A DNA stretch of 19,026 nucleotides from Nitrospinota bacterium (GTDB lineage: Bacteria > Nitrospinota_A > JADGAW01): the NCBI GenBank assembly GCA_015231815.1, contig JADGAW010000018.1, positions 1 to 19,026 of the forward strand, in the 5' to 3' direction. Below are positions 1-7,316 of the stretch, piece by piece. The notes below the pieces were generated by a model that made no database searches, was not told the origin of the DNA, and worked only from the letters and a program-made list of their open reading frames with translations. Both the position numbers and the translations under genes were made by a program. Positions within the stretch are counted from its first letter, which is position 1. Each line of letters begins with the position of its first letter.

Positions 1-107
1 GTTGAGCCGGAAAGATCGGCATCTAAAACGACAATATCATTATTGTTTGTTCCAATTTCTGCCAATGTTTCACCATAAGCTTCTCGCAACCCTTTTAATT
101 CAGCCAA
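1..107 (-). CDS. Transketolase C-terminal half, N-terminal fragment (partial)
   Basis: Minus-strand reading from a TTG at 105-107 gives 35 residues beginning (M)AELKGLREAYGETL and containing IVVLDADLSGST, then runs off the window edge. REAYGE followed by DIVVLDADLS is typical of the pyrimidine-binding start of transketolase family proteins made as a separate C-terminal subunit, which pairs with an N-terminal subunit to move two-carbon ketol units in the pentose phosphate pathway. The TTG start is supported by a purine-rich ribosome site (GGGAGAAGG) three bases upstream; no ATG fits. That this half begins as its own gene suggests the split two-gene form; the N-terminal partner is not visible upstream, where ung lies instead. 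A DXS- or pyruvate dehydrogenase-E1-beta-like protein cannot be fully excluded from so short a piece. Confidence 0.78.
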   Translation of the reverse strand, partial: MAELKGLREAYGETLAEIGTNNNDIVVLDADLSGS

Positions 108-337
108 TTTCCTTCTCCCGTTTTTTATGTTAAAAGTTTGTTAAAAATGGACTGGTATTTTAACTTATTTACCACCAAGTCACTCAGGAACAAAGAAAAA
201 ACTTTTTCATTTTTTTGAGTTGCTTTATCTGCATAGTCAACGTAAGTAAATAAACAAATAGTTTCAGTTTTTTGTATATTTTGTTTTAAAAAGTGTTTAA
301 TTTAGCTCGTTTTTATTAGGTTACAATTTTAAAACCA

Positions 338-376
338 TTAAATATGCACTTTTTACGTGTAAAAATGCATATTTAA
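338..376. repeat. 39-bp inverted repeat downstream of ung
   Basis: The left arm TTAAATATGCAcTTTTTAC (338-356) and the right arm GTAAAAATGCATATTTAA (359-376) are reverse complements apart from one extra base in the left arm, separated by only GT. As RNA from the minus strand it would form a long hairpin about 40 bases after the ung stop. No clean U-run follows, so it is not a textbook terminator. It could be a terminator-like 3' stabilising hairpin, an operator for a dimeric regulator of the transketolase gene, or the relic of a small palindromic element. Confidence 0.55.
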
Positions 377-383
377 GTGAAAA

Positions 384-411
384 CTTCGTGCCTTGGAGTC
401 TTTGTGGTAAA
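384..411. repeat. Degenerate heptad repeat just after the ung stop
   Basis: On the plus strand the sequence reads as 7-mers CTTCGTG, CCTTGGA, GTCTTTG, TGGTAAA. On the minus strand this is the ACCACAAAGACTCCAAGGCACGAAG type of 7-bp-phased intergenic sequence that I recall from several bacterial groups. It begins about five bases after the ung stop codon, the same position relative to a gene as the other heptad elements in this window. Confidence 0.4.
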
Positions 412-416
412 ACACC

Positions 417-1145
417 TCAATCCAAAGACCAGTCGATGGGGTCTTTTCCTACTTTTAATAAATAATTGTTGGTTTTAGAAAAGTGTTTGCAGCCAAAAAA
501 ACCTGAGTGGGCAGAAAAAGGTGAAGGATGCGCTGCAGTAAGGACGTAGTGTTTTTTAACATCAATGATTTCCCCCTTTTTTTTGGCATAGTTTCCCCAA
601 AGAAGAAAAACAACCTCTTCCTTTTCATCATTTATTGCAGAAATGACCGCATCGGTGAATTCTTCCCAACCTTTTTTCTGATGTGCTCCTGCCTGAGCAG
701 CTAAGACCGTTAAGGTTGCATTTAAAAGAAGAACTCCCTGTTTTGCCCATTTTTCTAAATTGCCATGAAGTGGTGGGCTAATTCCCAAGTCTGCATGAAT
801 TTCCTTAAAAATATTAACAAGAGAGGGAGGTTGTTTAATTCCTTCTGGTACGGAAAAACAAAGTCCGTGAGCCTGATTTGCTCCATGGTAGGGGTCTTGT
901 CCGAGAAGAACAACCTTTACTTCGTCAAAAGGAGTTTTATCAAATGCATTAAAAATAAGGGAACCCGGAGGATAAATTTTCTTTTTCTTTTCCCGTTCAG
1001 AATCGAGGAACTTTTTGAGGTTTTTGAAATAATCATTTTCGAACTCAGGAGCAAGTTTTTTCTTCCAACTTTTTTCGATTTTGGGATTTATTCCCGGCTT
1101 TTCTTTAGCTTTGGGAGTCGGTGGGTCGTCAAACAAAGTTCTCAT
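417..1145 (-). CDS. ung: Uracil-DNA glycosylase, family 1
   Basis: This enzyme cuts uracil from DNA as the first step of base-excision repair, in the cytoplasm. The 242-residue protein carries all the family 1 hallmarks: the water-activating loop GQDPYHG at residues 82-88 with catalytic Asp84, the LLLNATLTV strand at 139-147 with the uracil-binding Asn, and the DNA-intercalating loop HPSPFSAHSGFFG starting at His206. Length is close to the usual ~225-230 residues; the excess is a Lys/Pro-rich N-terminal stretch (residues 1-30) that may only be a flexible tail. The ATG at 1143-1145 has no clear Shine-Dalgarno sequence. It is separated from the adenylate cyclase gene upstream by 116 bp containing a heptad repeat, so co-transcription is possible but not obvious. 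Confidence 0.97.
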   Translation of the reverse strand: MRTLFDDPPTPKAKEKPGINPKIEKSWKKKLAPEFENDYFKNLKKFLDSEREKKKKIYPPGSLIFNAFDKTPFDEVKVVLLGQDPYHGANQAHGLCFSVPEGIKQPPSLVNIFKEIHADLGISPPLHGNLEKWAKQGVLLLNATLTVLAAQAGAHQKKGWEEFTDAVISAINDEKEEVVFLLWGNYAKKKGEIIDVKKHYVLTAAHPSPFSAHSGFFGCKHFSKTNNYLLKVGKDPIDWSLD

Positions 1146-1241
1146 GAAATTCAGGAAAAAGATAACGTTTCATGTAACGGGAGATGAGATGCTTTTTAAC
1201 AGATATTTTTTTAGTAAAGGAGAGACACACTTTAACCTTCA

Positions 1242-1263
1242 ACTACTCACTCTTCACTCTTCT
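1242..1263. repeat. Heptad repeat abutting the adenylate cyclase stop codon
   Basis: Three 7-mers lie in phase on the plus strand: ACTACTC, ACTCTTC, ACTCTTC. On the minus strand this reads GAAGAGT twice then GAGTAGT, starting directly at the TAG stop of the adenylate cyclase-like gene (1262-1264). The motif is nearly identical to the array after the ATP-grasp gene near 8145-8165. Confidence 0.6.
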
Positions 1264-3418
1264 AATGCTTATAAAACATTGTCTTACCCATGTGAAAAGA
1301 AACATGTGTTTTCAGGAGAGAGTTTAAACGCATTTCAAGGTTTTCACGGTTAGCTTTATCCGCAACAAAAAACTTGTAGGTTTTTTGCATCTCAAGTCTT
1401 CCTTTTGGTTTACATTGATTAATGTAATCAATTGCTGTTTTTAAACCAGCTTTTCCCTGATGGTGTTCGATTAACACTTCTCCCCAGGTATTCCTCATAA
1501 TAATAGCAATATCCTCAATATCCTTTACCCAGTTTGGTGAAGTAAAGTTAATAATTACAAAAAGGTTTTGTGGAAATGCTTTTGTCAGAAGATGCTCTTT
1601 CTTAAGAGAATTTACATCCAGAGGCGGGATAGTCGATTTAAGTTCATTCAACAAGCCTCTCAGCTCATTAATGGTTATGAGAGAAGATTTTGAAATAGCC
1701 GTAACCTGAGTTTTTTCGCTAAATACTTTATTTAAAACAAGCCAGGCAGAGATACTAACAATATCATCACCTGCCCTTATTAATTCAGAATCTGCTTTTT
1801 TACAAATGATATCATTTTTAATGAAGTTACCAAGAAAAACTTTCCATCCTCCACTGTTTTGATTTTCAGGCTGATAAAAGGTCAGAGCATCCTGAGTAAA
1901 ACTTTTATCCATAAACTGGGAGGTACATTCAATTTTTGACGGTTTTTTTGCATAAAAGGTATAGAGTTTTCTTCCCAGAACCGCAAGATCTTTAGGGTCA
2001 ATCCGAAGTTTCACCCCTTCCATAGCTTTTAATTTGTCTGACAACCCTTTATAGGTTTCAATAAGGTAGTTATTTACTTCATCGTTTATGAGCTTCATAG
2101 ACTGAAACTTCCAGTTCTTGAAGTCGTTAAAATTCAAGATGGTCTTTTTATCCCATTTCCATTGAGCGACATAGCCGGAAATTACCGATTTATATTTGTT
2201 GAGCTTTGCATTTGGAGCAAGATCTGCTGGCATAAGCAGGACACCACTTTTTAAATAAATACATTTTTGCAGAAGCAGTAAAGCCTTCGTTCTCTTTGTT
2301 TTTTTATAGAAGCGCAAGGTTCTTTCAAACAAAACAACATAAGGATCAATACGTTTAAGCTCATAAATCTGCTCATGAATTGAGGTTTTAACAATATCAC
2401 AGAGAAGAGCACTTTTTGTATGAGAATCTTCAGTATATGAGTCAAGCAAAGCCATTTTTATAACCGACTTAAAAGGGGAACCCAATGCTTTGTTAATTTG
2501 CCAGAGTGAGGCACCGAGGAATTCATCAAAGGAAATATCCGGAGTGTTTCCGAAATCCATGTATCCTTGAAAACAATCGGCTGCAATCATTTTATTCATA
2601 TAATCATCATATGTTTCATCATCACAAACAGGCACAACACACCAGAAGGGAACTTTTCCTTCAACCATGGTAACTGTTCTGAAATACTCTTCTTTTAAAA
2701 TCTTAGCCTGTGCAGAACCGGAACTTTCTTCGTCACTTTCCCCAAAGTTTCCTGCCTTAACTCCGTTTATATCAGTAATAAAGAAATGGGTTTCGAGCTC
2801 TGCTCTCTCCATTGTCCATGTTTCTATTTCCGTTAACTTTTCCTGAAGGATTTCCAACTGGTCACCATCAAACTTTTCTCTATCAAGACAAAGCCAAAAG
2901 TCGAGGTCAGATTTTGCTCCCTGGGAAATTGTACCAATACTCCCGATGAGAGAAAGGGAGTCAAAGTCGATCTTTTCGTCTTGCCCTTCTTCCAAAGCTT
3001 TTAAGTCGCAGGGGATTTTTCTAAATAAAAGAGTTAATGCTTCTGTTATTTTCTTCATGTCCGGGTCATACCCGATAATTCCCATGGGAAGTCTTTCAAT
3101 GGGAATTGTTCCCGGCAATCCTTCGATATTTGTGTGAAGAAGAAATGGAAGGAGGTCAAAGGCAGCACTTGCTTCTTTACTCAGAATTTTGTGGCACCTC
3201 TCCAACTTAAATTCGTTGTATGTAAAAAAGCTCTTCCTGTTTTCATCAATAATTGCTAATTCACCGGTGGGCTTTCCGGAAGAGGCAGCTTGAGTTTTTC
3301 CTGAAGGTTTTGCAGATACTTCTTCTGCTCCACCACTTAATTCGTTTGCAATGTCCCCAAGAATGTCATTTTGTGAGATTTCTTTTTTATCGCCTTTTAA
3401 AAATCCAAAAAGTCCCAT
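1262..3418 (-). CDS. cyaA: Class I adenylate cyclase-like protein
   Basis: The protein probably makes cAMP from ATP. Its N-terminal half matches the catalytic region of class I (enterobacterial CyaA-type) cyclases: LLPFLLHTNIEGLPG and PMGIIGYDPD at about 89-120 correspond to the CyaA 'LLP.LLH...PGY...P.GI..Y.PD' stretch. The nucleotidyltransferase signature GSIGTISQGAKSDLDFW lies at 159-175 with the metal-binding SDLD aspartates. Further on come HFFITDING, a Gly/Ser-rich ESSGSAQ segment and EEYFRTV...GKVPFW, again in CyaA order. At 718 residues it is shorter than E. coli CyaA (about 850), so the C-terminal regulatory part is different or reduced. Residues 1-65 are a low-complexity Ser/Lys/Glu extension. 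It starts 15 bp after the proA stop, suggesting co-transcription with proA. No CRP-type gene is in the window. Activity is inferred from motifs. Confidence 0.82.
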   Translation of the reverse strand: MGLFGFLKGDKKEISQNDILGDIANELSGGAEEVSAKPSGKTQAASSGKPTGELAIIDENRKSFFTYNEFKLERCHKILSKEASAAFDLLPFLLHTNIEGLPGTIPIERLPMGIIGYDPDMKKITEALTLLFRKIPCDLKALEEGQDEKIDFDSLSLIGSIGTISQGAKSDLDFWLCLDREKFDGDQLEILQEKLTEIETWTMERAELETHFFITDINGVKAGNFGESDEESSGSAQAKILKEEYFRTVTMVEGKVPFWCVVPVCDDETYDDYMNKMIAADCFQGYMDFGNTPDISFDEFLGASLWQINKALGSPFKSVIKMALLDSYTEDSHTKSALLCDIVKTSIHEQIYELKRIDPYVVLFERTLRFYKKTKRTKALLLLQKCIYLKSGVLLMPADLAPNAKLNKYKSVISGYVAQWKWDKKTILNFNDFKNWKFQSMKLINDEVNNYLIETYKGLSDKLKAMEGVKLRIDPKDLAVLGRKLYTFYAKKPSKIECTSQFMDKSFTQDALTFYQPENQNSGGWKVFLGNFIKNDIICKKADSELIRAGDDIVSISAWLVLNKVFSEKTQVTAISKSSLITINELRGLLNELKSTIPPLDVNSLKKEHLLTKAFPQNLFVIINFTSPNWVKDIEDIAIIMRNTWGEVLIEHHQGKAGLKTAIDYINQCKPKGRLEMQKTYKFFVADKANRENLEMRLNSLLKTHVSFHMGKTMFYKH

Positions 3419-3433
3419 AAGTATATGATTAAA

Positions 3434-4681
3434 TTAACATCTGATTTGACCTTCGCCAAAGATAATATTTTTACAGCATGTCAGGTCTTTGAGTCCCATT
3501 GGTCCGCGTACATGTAACTTTTGCGTAGATATTCCCATTTCGGAGCCAAAGCCCAACTGTCCTCCATCATTAAAGCGCGTTGAAGCATTAACAATAACCG
3601 CCGAAGAATCCACCTCCTGAGTAAACTTCATGGCTTTGCTGTAATTACTCGTTATTATACCGTCAGTATGCTGAGAGGAGTATCTGGCAATAAAATCTAC
3701 TGCATCCTGATAATTATTTACAACTCTGACCGCCAGAATTTTATCCAAAAATTCCCGACCCCAATCATCATCTGTTGCTTCTTTTACATTGGCAACTTCC
3801 TTTATTCGAGAACAACCCCGAACTTCTATTTCATTTTCCTTTAATGCATTGATAATCTCAAGAAGAAACTCGCTCTCCACCTCTTTATGGATCAAAAGAC
3901 ATTCCAGTGCATTACAGACACCGGGTCTTTGTGCCTTGGAATTGATGATAATATCGATAGCAATATCCTTATCATAATCCTTATCCAGATAAAGATGACA
4001 AACCCCAGCATCATGCTTAATAACAGGAATTGACGATTCCTCAACGACCTTTTTAATAAGGTTAGGACCTCCTCTGGGAATAATAATATCTATATATTCG
4101 TGTTGCTTCAATAGATGCGTTACTGCTTTTCTGTCTTTTGTATTAATGTATTGAACAATATCCTCAGGTAAACCATGCTCCTTAAGGGTGTCCCTGATAA
4201 TTTGTGCTAAGACGACATTGGAATAAAAGGCTTCCGAACCACCCTTTAAAATAATTGCGTTACCTGATTTTATACAAAGAGCTGAGGTATCAAGAGTTAC
4301 GTTAGGTCGTGATTCATAGATAATTCCAATAACACCAATGGGAACTCTCATTTTTCCTGTTTTAAGAGCATTCGGCAACACGATAAAGTCCTCAACCTCT
4401 CCAACCGGATCCTTAAGATTAATAATATTGGACAACTCACGAACCATATTATCAATTCGCTTTTCATCTATAAGGAGCCTGTCAATCAATGCTTTACTTA
4501 AACTTAACTTCTCTGCTTCATCAATATCTTTTTTATTTTCCTGTAATATCAGAGCGGAATTTTTTTGCAGGTTTTCACCTATTGATCTCAGAACTTTATC
4601 TTTTATTTCGGTAGTTTGGGTGGCAATAACCCTACTTGCTTCTTTTGCCTGTTGAACAATTTCAAGAATTATCTTTTCCAT
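3434..4681 (-). CDS. proA: Gamma-glutamyl phosphate reductase (glutamate-5-semialdehyde dehydrogenase)
   Basis: ProA reduces gamma-glutamyl phosphate to glutamate-5-semialdehyde with NADPH, the second step of proline synthesis. The 415-residue length is standard. Visible hallmarks are PIGVIGIIYESRPNVTLD at 114-131, the cofactor-region GNAIILKGGSEA at 140-151, IPRGGPNLI at 201-209, the catalytic Cys256 in AQRPGVCNALE, and the C-terminal FGSEMGISTQKLHVRGPMGL. No residue of note appears to be missing. Its partner proB is not adjacent. The gene stands first in a minus-strand pair with the adenylate cyclase-like gene; upstream is the 838-bp remnant-rich gap that must hold its promoter. The ATG at 4679-4681 lacks a strong ribosome site. 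Confidence 0.97.
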   Translation of the reverse strand: MEKIILEIVQQAKEASRVIATQTTEIKDKVLRSIGENLQKNSALILQENKKDIDEAEKLSLSKALIDRLLIDEKRIDNMVRELSNIINLKDPVGEVEDFIVLPNALKTGKMRVPIGVIGIIYESRPNVTLDTSALCIKSGNAIILKGGSEAFYSNVVLAQIIRDTLKEHGLPEDIVQYINTKDRKAVTHLLKQHEYIDIIIPRGGPNLIKKVVEESSIPVIKHDAGVCHLYLDKDYDKDIAIDIIINSKAQRPGVCNALECLLIHKEVESEFLLEIINALKENEIEVRGCSRIKEVANVKEATDDDWGREFLDKILAVRVVNNYQDAVDFIARYSSQHTDGIITSNYSKAMKFTQEVDSSAVIVNASTRFNDGGQLGFGSEMGISTQKLHVRGPMGLKDLTCCKNIIFGEGQIRC

Positions 4682-4887
4682 GCAATATCAGGATGTTAGA
4701 ATCATTTAAAAGACTGTTCATTTTAATTTAATACGATACAAAATCAAAATCAAAAAAGTAAAAAAAACGTAAAAAAATTTTTTTTTAAACGGAATAGACA
4801 GGACCACAAAGATAATCGTCTGTGGTGGGAAATAATCGTTTGTATACTCGCATACGACCTATTGAGACTTAGCCTGTCCGAGACGGG

Positions 4888-5046
4888 TCAAAGACACGAG
4901 GGTTTGATTGTTTCCTCGTCAATGTGTTTGAGAATTTTCCGTATTTCAGGTTGTCTGGAGATAAAAGCGATAATCCGCATTTCACCTCCACATTAGCCAT
5001 ATGCAAGGGGGTCTATTTCAAAGATCTTTTGGATTAGTCTCGCCCG
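4888..5046 (-). pseudogene. Transposase C-terminal remnant (IS91-like zinc-finger tail)
   Basis: One minus-strand frame reads RARLIQKIFEIDPLA, then YG, an in-frame TAA (4993-4995), then CGGEMRIIAFISRQPEIRKI and a stop at 4888. From memory, many transposases that I associate with the IS91 group end in a tail of the pattern W-A-R-L-I-x-K-[VI]-[YF]-E-[VI]-D-P-L-x-C-P-x-C-G-G-E-M-x-[IV]-I-A-F-I-x-x-P-x-[VI]-[IR]-x-K-I-L-x-H-[LI]. Here the first Trp and the first Cys-Pro-x of the Cys-x-x-Cys knuckle have been lost and one codon is a stop, so it is decayed. The segment upstream of about 5046 does not read as the rest of a transposase. The family name is less certain than the transposase-tail assignment. 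The piece after the stop still looks like a 30-codon ORF preceded by GGAGGTG, but that string encodes the CGGE motif and is not evidence of a real start. Confidence 0.7.
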
Positions 5047-5192
5047 GTGGAACATAGCTTGCACGATTCTGATATAGCTTGAGCTCTTTCAACCTCAACG
5101 GTTTCAAGCTTGTATAATTCCATACCCTCCCACGCTTCCTTCCAACTAAAACATTGTCTATTGCATGCAATGCAAACATTCAAACAAATGCT

Positions 5193-5360
5193 ATGACAGT
5201 ATCTGAAATAAAAAAGATGCCGGTCACCAAACACCTAAAGGTTATGGAAAAACTTTGGGGTTCCTTATGCTATGAAGAGGAGTAAATTGATTAGCTCAAA
5301 TTGCATGAAAACGTCCTTGAGGAGATAAAAAAAGTATCAATGCAAGGAAAAACAATGTAA
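5193..5360 (+). pseudogene. Antitoxin of the addiction-module (PF09720/TIGR02574) type, broken by two stops
   Basis: From the ATG at 5193 the plus strand reads MTVSEIKKMPVTKHLKVMEK, then LWGSLCYEEE, then TAA (5283-5285), I, D, TAG (5292-5294), then in the same frame LKLHENVLEEIKKVSMQGK up to TAA at 5358-5360. This matches the small antitoxin family whose members run as 'x-x-x-E-I-x-x-[LM]-P-[VI]-x-x-[KR]-L-x-L-[ML]-E-x-[LI]-W-x-S-L' and continue with 'E...WH..VL.ER......G'. Homology on both sides of the two stops, in one frame, marks a recently inactivated gene of about 55-70 codons. No RelE/ParE-like toxin can be read after it; 5361-5400 is AT-rich and has no recognisable coding. No good ribosome site precedes the ATG. 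Confidence 0.7.
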
Positions 5361-5386
5361 TAAAAAATCAGAAGAACATTAATAAA

Positions 5387-5405
5387 GGTGCATGTACCCT
5401 ATAAT
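5387..5405 (+). promoter_or_regulatory. Possible msbA -10 box with overlapping palindrome
   Basis: A perfect TATAAT lies at 5400-5405, about 115 bp before the msbA start. No good -35 hexamer sits 16-18 bp upstream (the best candidate is CATTAA). An imperfect palindrome GGTGCATGTACC (5387-5398) occupies the spacer and could be an operator or an extended element. This is the clearest promoter-like sequence in the gap but is unproven. Confidence 0.3.
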
Positions 5406-5519
5406 ATTCTCTTTTATATATACATCCTTCATTTTTCGTGTTGTTTTTGAAGGAGTTGAAGGTTTGCCTCAACAAACACTATAAGGCCAGTAAGTACACC
5501 AAAAAGAAATAGTAATGTA

Positions 5520-7274
5520 ATGAATCAGTCTGAAATAAAAGAACTTCCGGCAATTGCTCTTTATAAAAAGGTAATTGTTTTCGTCAAGCCCTATTTCGCC
5601 AAATTGGTTTTTGCAATGCTGGCAATGGCGGTAGTTGCTGCATGTACTGCGGCAGCAGCATGGATTGTTCAACCGGTTCTTGACGATATTTTTATCAGTA
5701 AGAATGCCGAGATGTTAAAAGTCCTTCCTTTTGCAGTTCTTGCAATTTATGCAACAAAAGGGGTTTTTAAGTATATCTCCTCATTTTTAATGATTTATAT
5801 CGGTCAAACTGTCGTAAGGGACATACGTACCCTGCTTTTTTCCCATATAAAACTTCAATCACTTCGTTTTTTTCATGACCATCCCACCGGACTCTTAATG
5901 TCAAGGGTAACCAATGATGTCGGGGTTGTACAAAACTCTGTATCAAAGGTTCTTGCTGACCTTGTCCTTGAAATTCTCACGATGTTTGCTCTTATCTTTG
6001 TTATTTTTTACCGGGATACCCAATTGGCTACTTACGCAATTCTTGTTTTGCCCTTTTCCTTTTATTTTCTTTCGATTGTGGGCAAAAAACTGAGAAAACT
6101 TTCCAAGGTTGGTCAGGAAAAAATCGCAGATATGACCATTGTTCTCAACGAAACCATCAGCGGAGTAAAGATCGTGAAGGCGTTTTCCATGGAAAAATAT
6201 GAAACAAACCGGTTTTCCGAAGAAAATGATAAGTTTCTCGCCATACAGCGAAAAACCACAAAGTATAACGAGATGACAGCACCAATCATGGAGTTTCTTG
6301 GTGCCATCGGTATAGCCATAATAATCTGGTATGGCGGAAGTCAGGTCATTGAGGGAAACACAACCCCCGGTAACTTTTTTTCTTTTATGACGGCATTAAT
6401 GATGCTTTATGCTCCGATTAGAAAACTCAGCAGAATTAACAATACCATTCAAGCTGCTTTGGCTGCCTTTGAAAGAATCTTTGAAATTATTGATACAGAG
6501 CCGGAAATTAAAGACAATAAGGATGCAGTGGATATCAAGGAGTTCAAAAATGAAATTTCCTTCGAAAATGTTCAGTTTTCCTACACCCCGGAAACTCAAG
6601 TTATTAAGGAATTCACCTTCACGGTAAAACAGGGAGAAATCATTGCAATTGTTGGACATAGTGGCTCAGGAAAATCAACCTTGGTTGACCTCATACCCCG
6701 CTTTTATGATGTTACCGGAGGCTCCATTAAAATCGACAACAGAGATATTAGGGCGTACACCCTCGATTCCCTGAGAGGTCTTATTGGAATTGTTACTCAG
6801 GACTGTTTTCTCTTCAATGACTCAATTAAAAACAATATTTGTTACGGACATCGTGACGCTTCGGATGAAAGTATTATTAAAGCAGCACAGGATGCACATG
6901 CACATCACTTCATTGAGGAAATGCCAAACGGATATGATTCGATGATCGGGGAAAAAGGAGTTAAACTTTCCGGAGGACAAAAACAGCGCATTGCAATTGC
7001 CCGGGCTCTTATAAAAAATCCGCCAATTCTTATTCTTGATGAGGCAACCTCTGCCCTCGACACCAAATCTGAGCGAATTGTGCAGGAAGCACTTAACACC
7101 CTCATGCAACACAGAACAACCTTTGTTATAGCTCATCGTCTTTCAACCATTGTCAATGCCGACAAAATCATCGTTATGGAAAAAGGCGAAATCATCGAAA
7201 CAGGCTCCCACGAAGAGTTAATTGCAAGAGGAAAAGCATACTCCAACCTTTACAACGCACAGTTTCGTGACTGA
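5520..7274 (+). CDS. msbA: MsbA-type ABC exporter (lipid A/lipid flippase)
   Basis: This is a half-size ABC exporter: an N-terminal transmembrane domain (about residues 20-310, six segments, the first near 27-50) followed by an ATPase domain. Visible ATPase motifs are Walker A GHSGSGKST at 379-387, signature LSGGQKQ at 483-489, Walker B ILILDEATSALD with catalytic Glu508, and the switch His539 in IAHRLSTI. The 584-residue length and the overall sequence fit the MsbA branch, which flips lipid A core across the inner membrane with ATP; related multidrug exporters have the same layout, so the substrate is inferred. It is the only long plus-strand gene, divergent from proA and convergent with rsmI (42 bp between stops, no clear terminator). 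The ribosome site is weak; an ATG-TAA pair lies five bases before the chosen ATG. Confidence 0.88.
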   Translation: MNQSEIKELPAIALYKKVIVFVKPYFAKLVFAMLAMAVVAACTAAAAWIVQPVLDDIFISKNAEMLKVLPFAVLAIYATKGVFKYISSFLMIYIGQTVVRDIRTLLFSHIKLQSLRFFHDHPTGLLMSRVTNDVGVVQNSVSKVLADLVLEILTMFALIFVIFYRDTQLATYAILVLPFSFYFLSIVGKKLRKLSKVGQEKIADMTIVLNETISGVKIVKAFSMEKYETNRFSEENDKFLAIQRKTTKYNEMTAPIMEFLGAIGIAIIIWYGGSQVIEGNTTPGNFFSFMTALMMLYAPIRKLSRINNTIQAALAAFERIFEIIDTEPEIKDNKDAVDIKEFKNEISFENVQFSYTPETQVIKEFTFTVKQGEIIAIVGHSGSGKSTLVDLIPRFYDVTGGSIKIDNRDIRAYTLDSLRGLIGIVTQDCFLFNDSIKNNICYGHRDASDESIIKAAQDAHAHHFIEEMPNGYDSMIGEKGVKLSGGQKQRIAIARALIKNPPILILDEATSALDTKSERIVQEALNTLMQHRTTFVIAHRLSTIVNADKIIVMEKGEIIETGSHEELIARGKAYSNLYNAQFRD

Positions 7275-7316
7275 AATTATTTGGTAAAAACGTTGAATTA
7301 AGAAAAACCCCTCCCC

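Larger units (their letters stand above)
108..416. other. AT-rich intergenic gap between ung and the transketolase gene
   Basis: This 309-bp stretch has no credible gene. On the minus strand it lies downstream of ung and upstream of the transketolase start. It holds a 7-bp-periodic element just after the ung stop (384-411), a 39-bp imperfect palindrome (338-376) and then about 200 bp of very AT-rich sequence that presumably carries the transketolase promoter. I cannot pick one -35/-10 pair with confidence because many T/A-rich hexamers qualify. Confidence 0.6.
4682..5519. other. 838-bp gap between divergent proA and msbA with decayed accessory genes
   Basis: No intact gene is convincing here. 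Next to proA is a very A/T-rich stretch (about 4700-4790), likely its promoter region. Then come a short imperfect hairpin (ACCACA/TGTGGT near 4803-4826), a minus-strand transposase C-terminal remnant (4888-5046), about 150 bp I cannot identify, a plus-strand antitoxin pseudogene (5193-5360), and the msbA leader with a possible -10 box. The mixture of broken genes on both strands indicates an old insertion hotspot between two housekeeping genes. Confidence 0.7.

Noticed and set aside
765..1187. 140-codon plus-strand ORF antisense to ung
   Set aside because: It is wholly inside the ung antisense strand with no domain, start signal or composition of its own.
4803..4826. ACCACA/TGTGGT hairpin as the proA promoter operator
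   Set aside because: A six-base stem over a 12-base loop is too weak to separate from chance in this sequence; mentioned only in the gap description.
4893..4980. 30-codon minus-strand gene with a perfect-looking GGAGGTG ribosome site
   Set aside because: The apparent ribosome site encodes the Cys-Gly-Gly-Glu of the transposase tail; the ORF is the 3' part of a pseudogene cut by a nonsense codon.
5034..5234. 66-codon minus-strand ORF between the transposase remnant and the antitoxin pseudogene
   Set aside because: It overlaps the antitoxin pseudogene in antisense and the transposase frame in another phase, has no ribosome site, and I recognise no family. Its C-terminal half (WKEAWEGMELYKLETVEVER) looks somewhat protein-like but cannot be supported.
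7275..7316. Terminator between convergent msbA and rsmI
   Set aside because: The 42-bp gap has no GC-rich stem and no U-run in either direction; I see no structure to support it.
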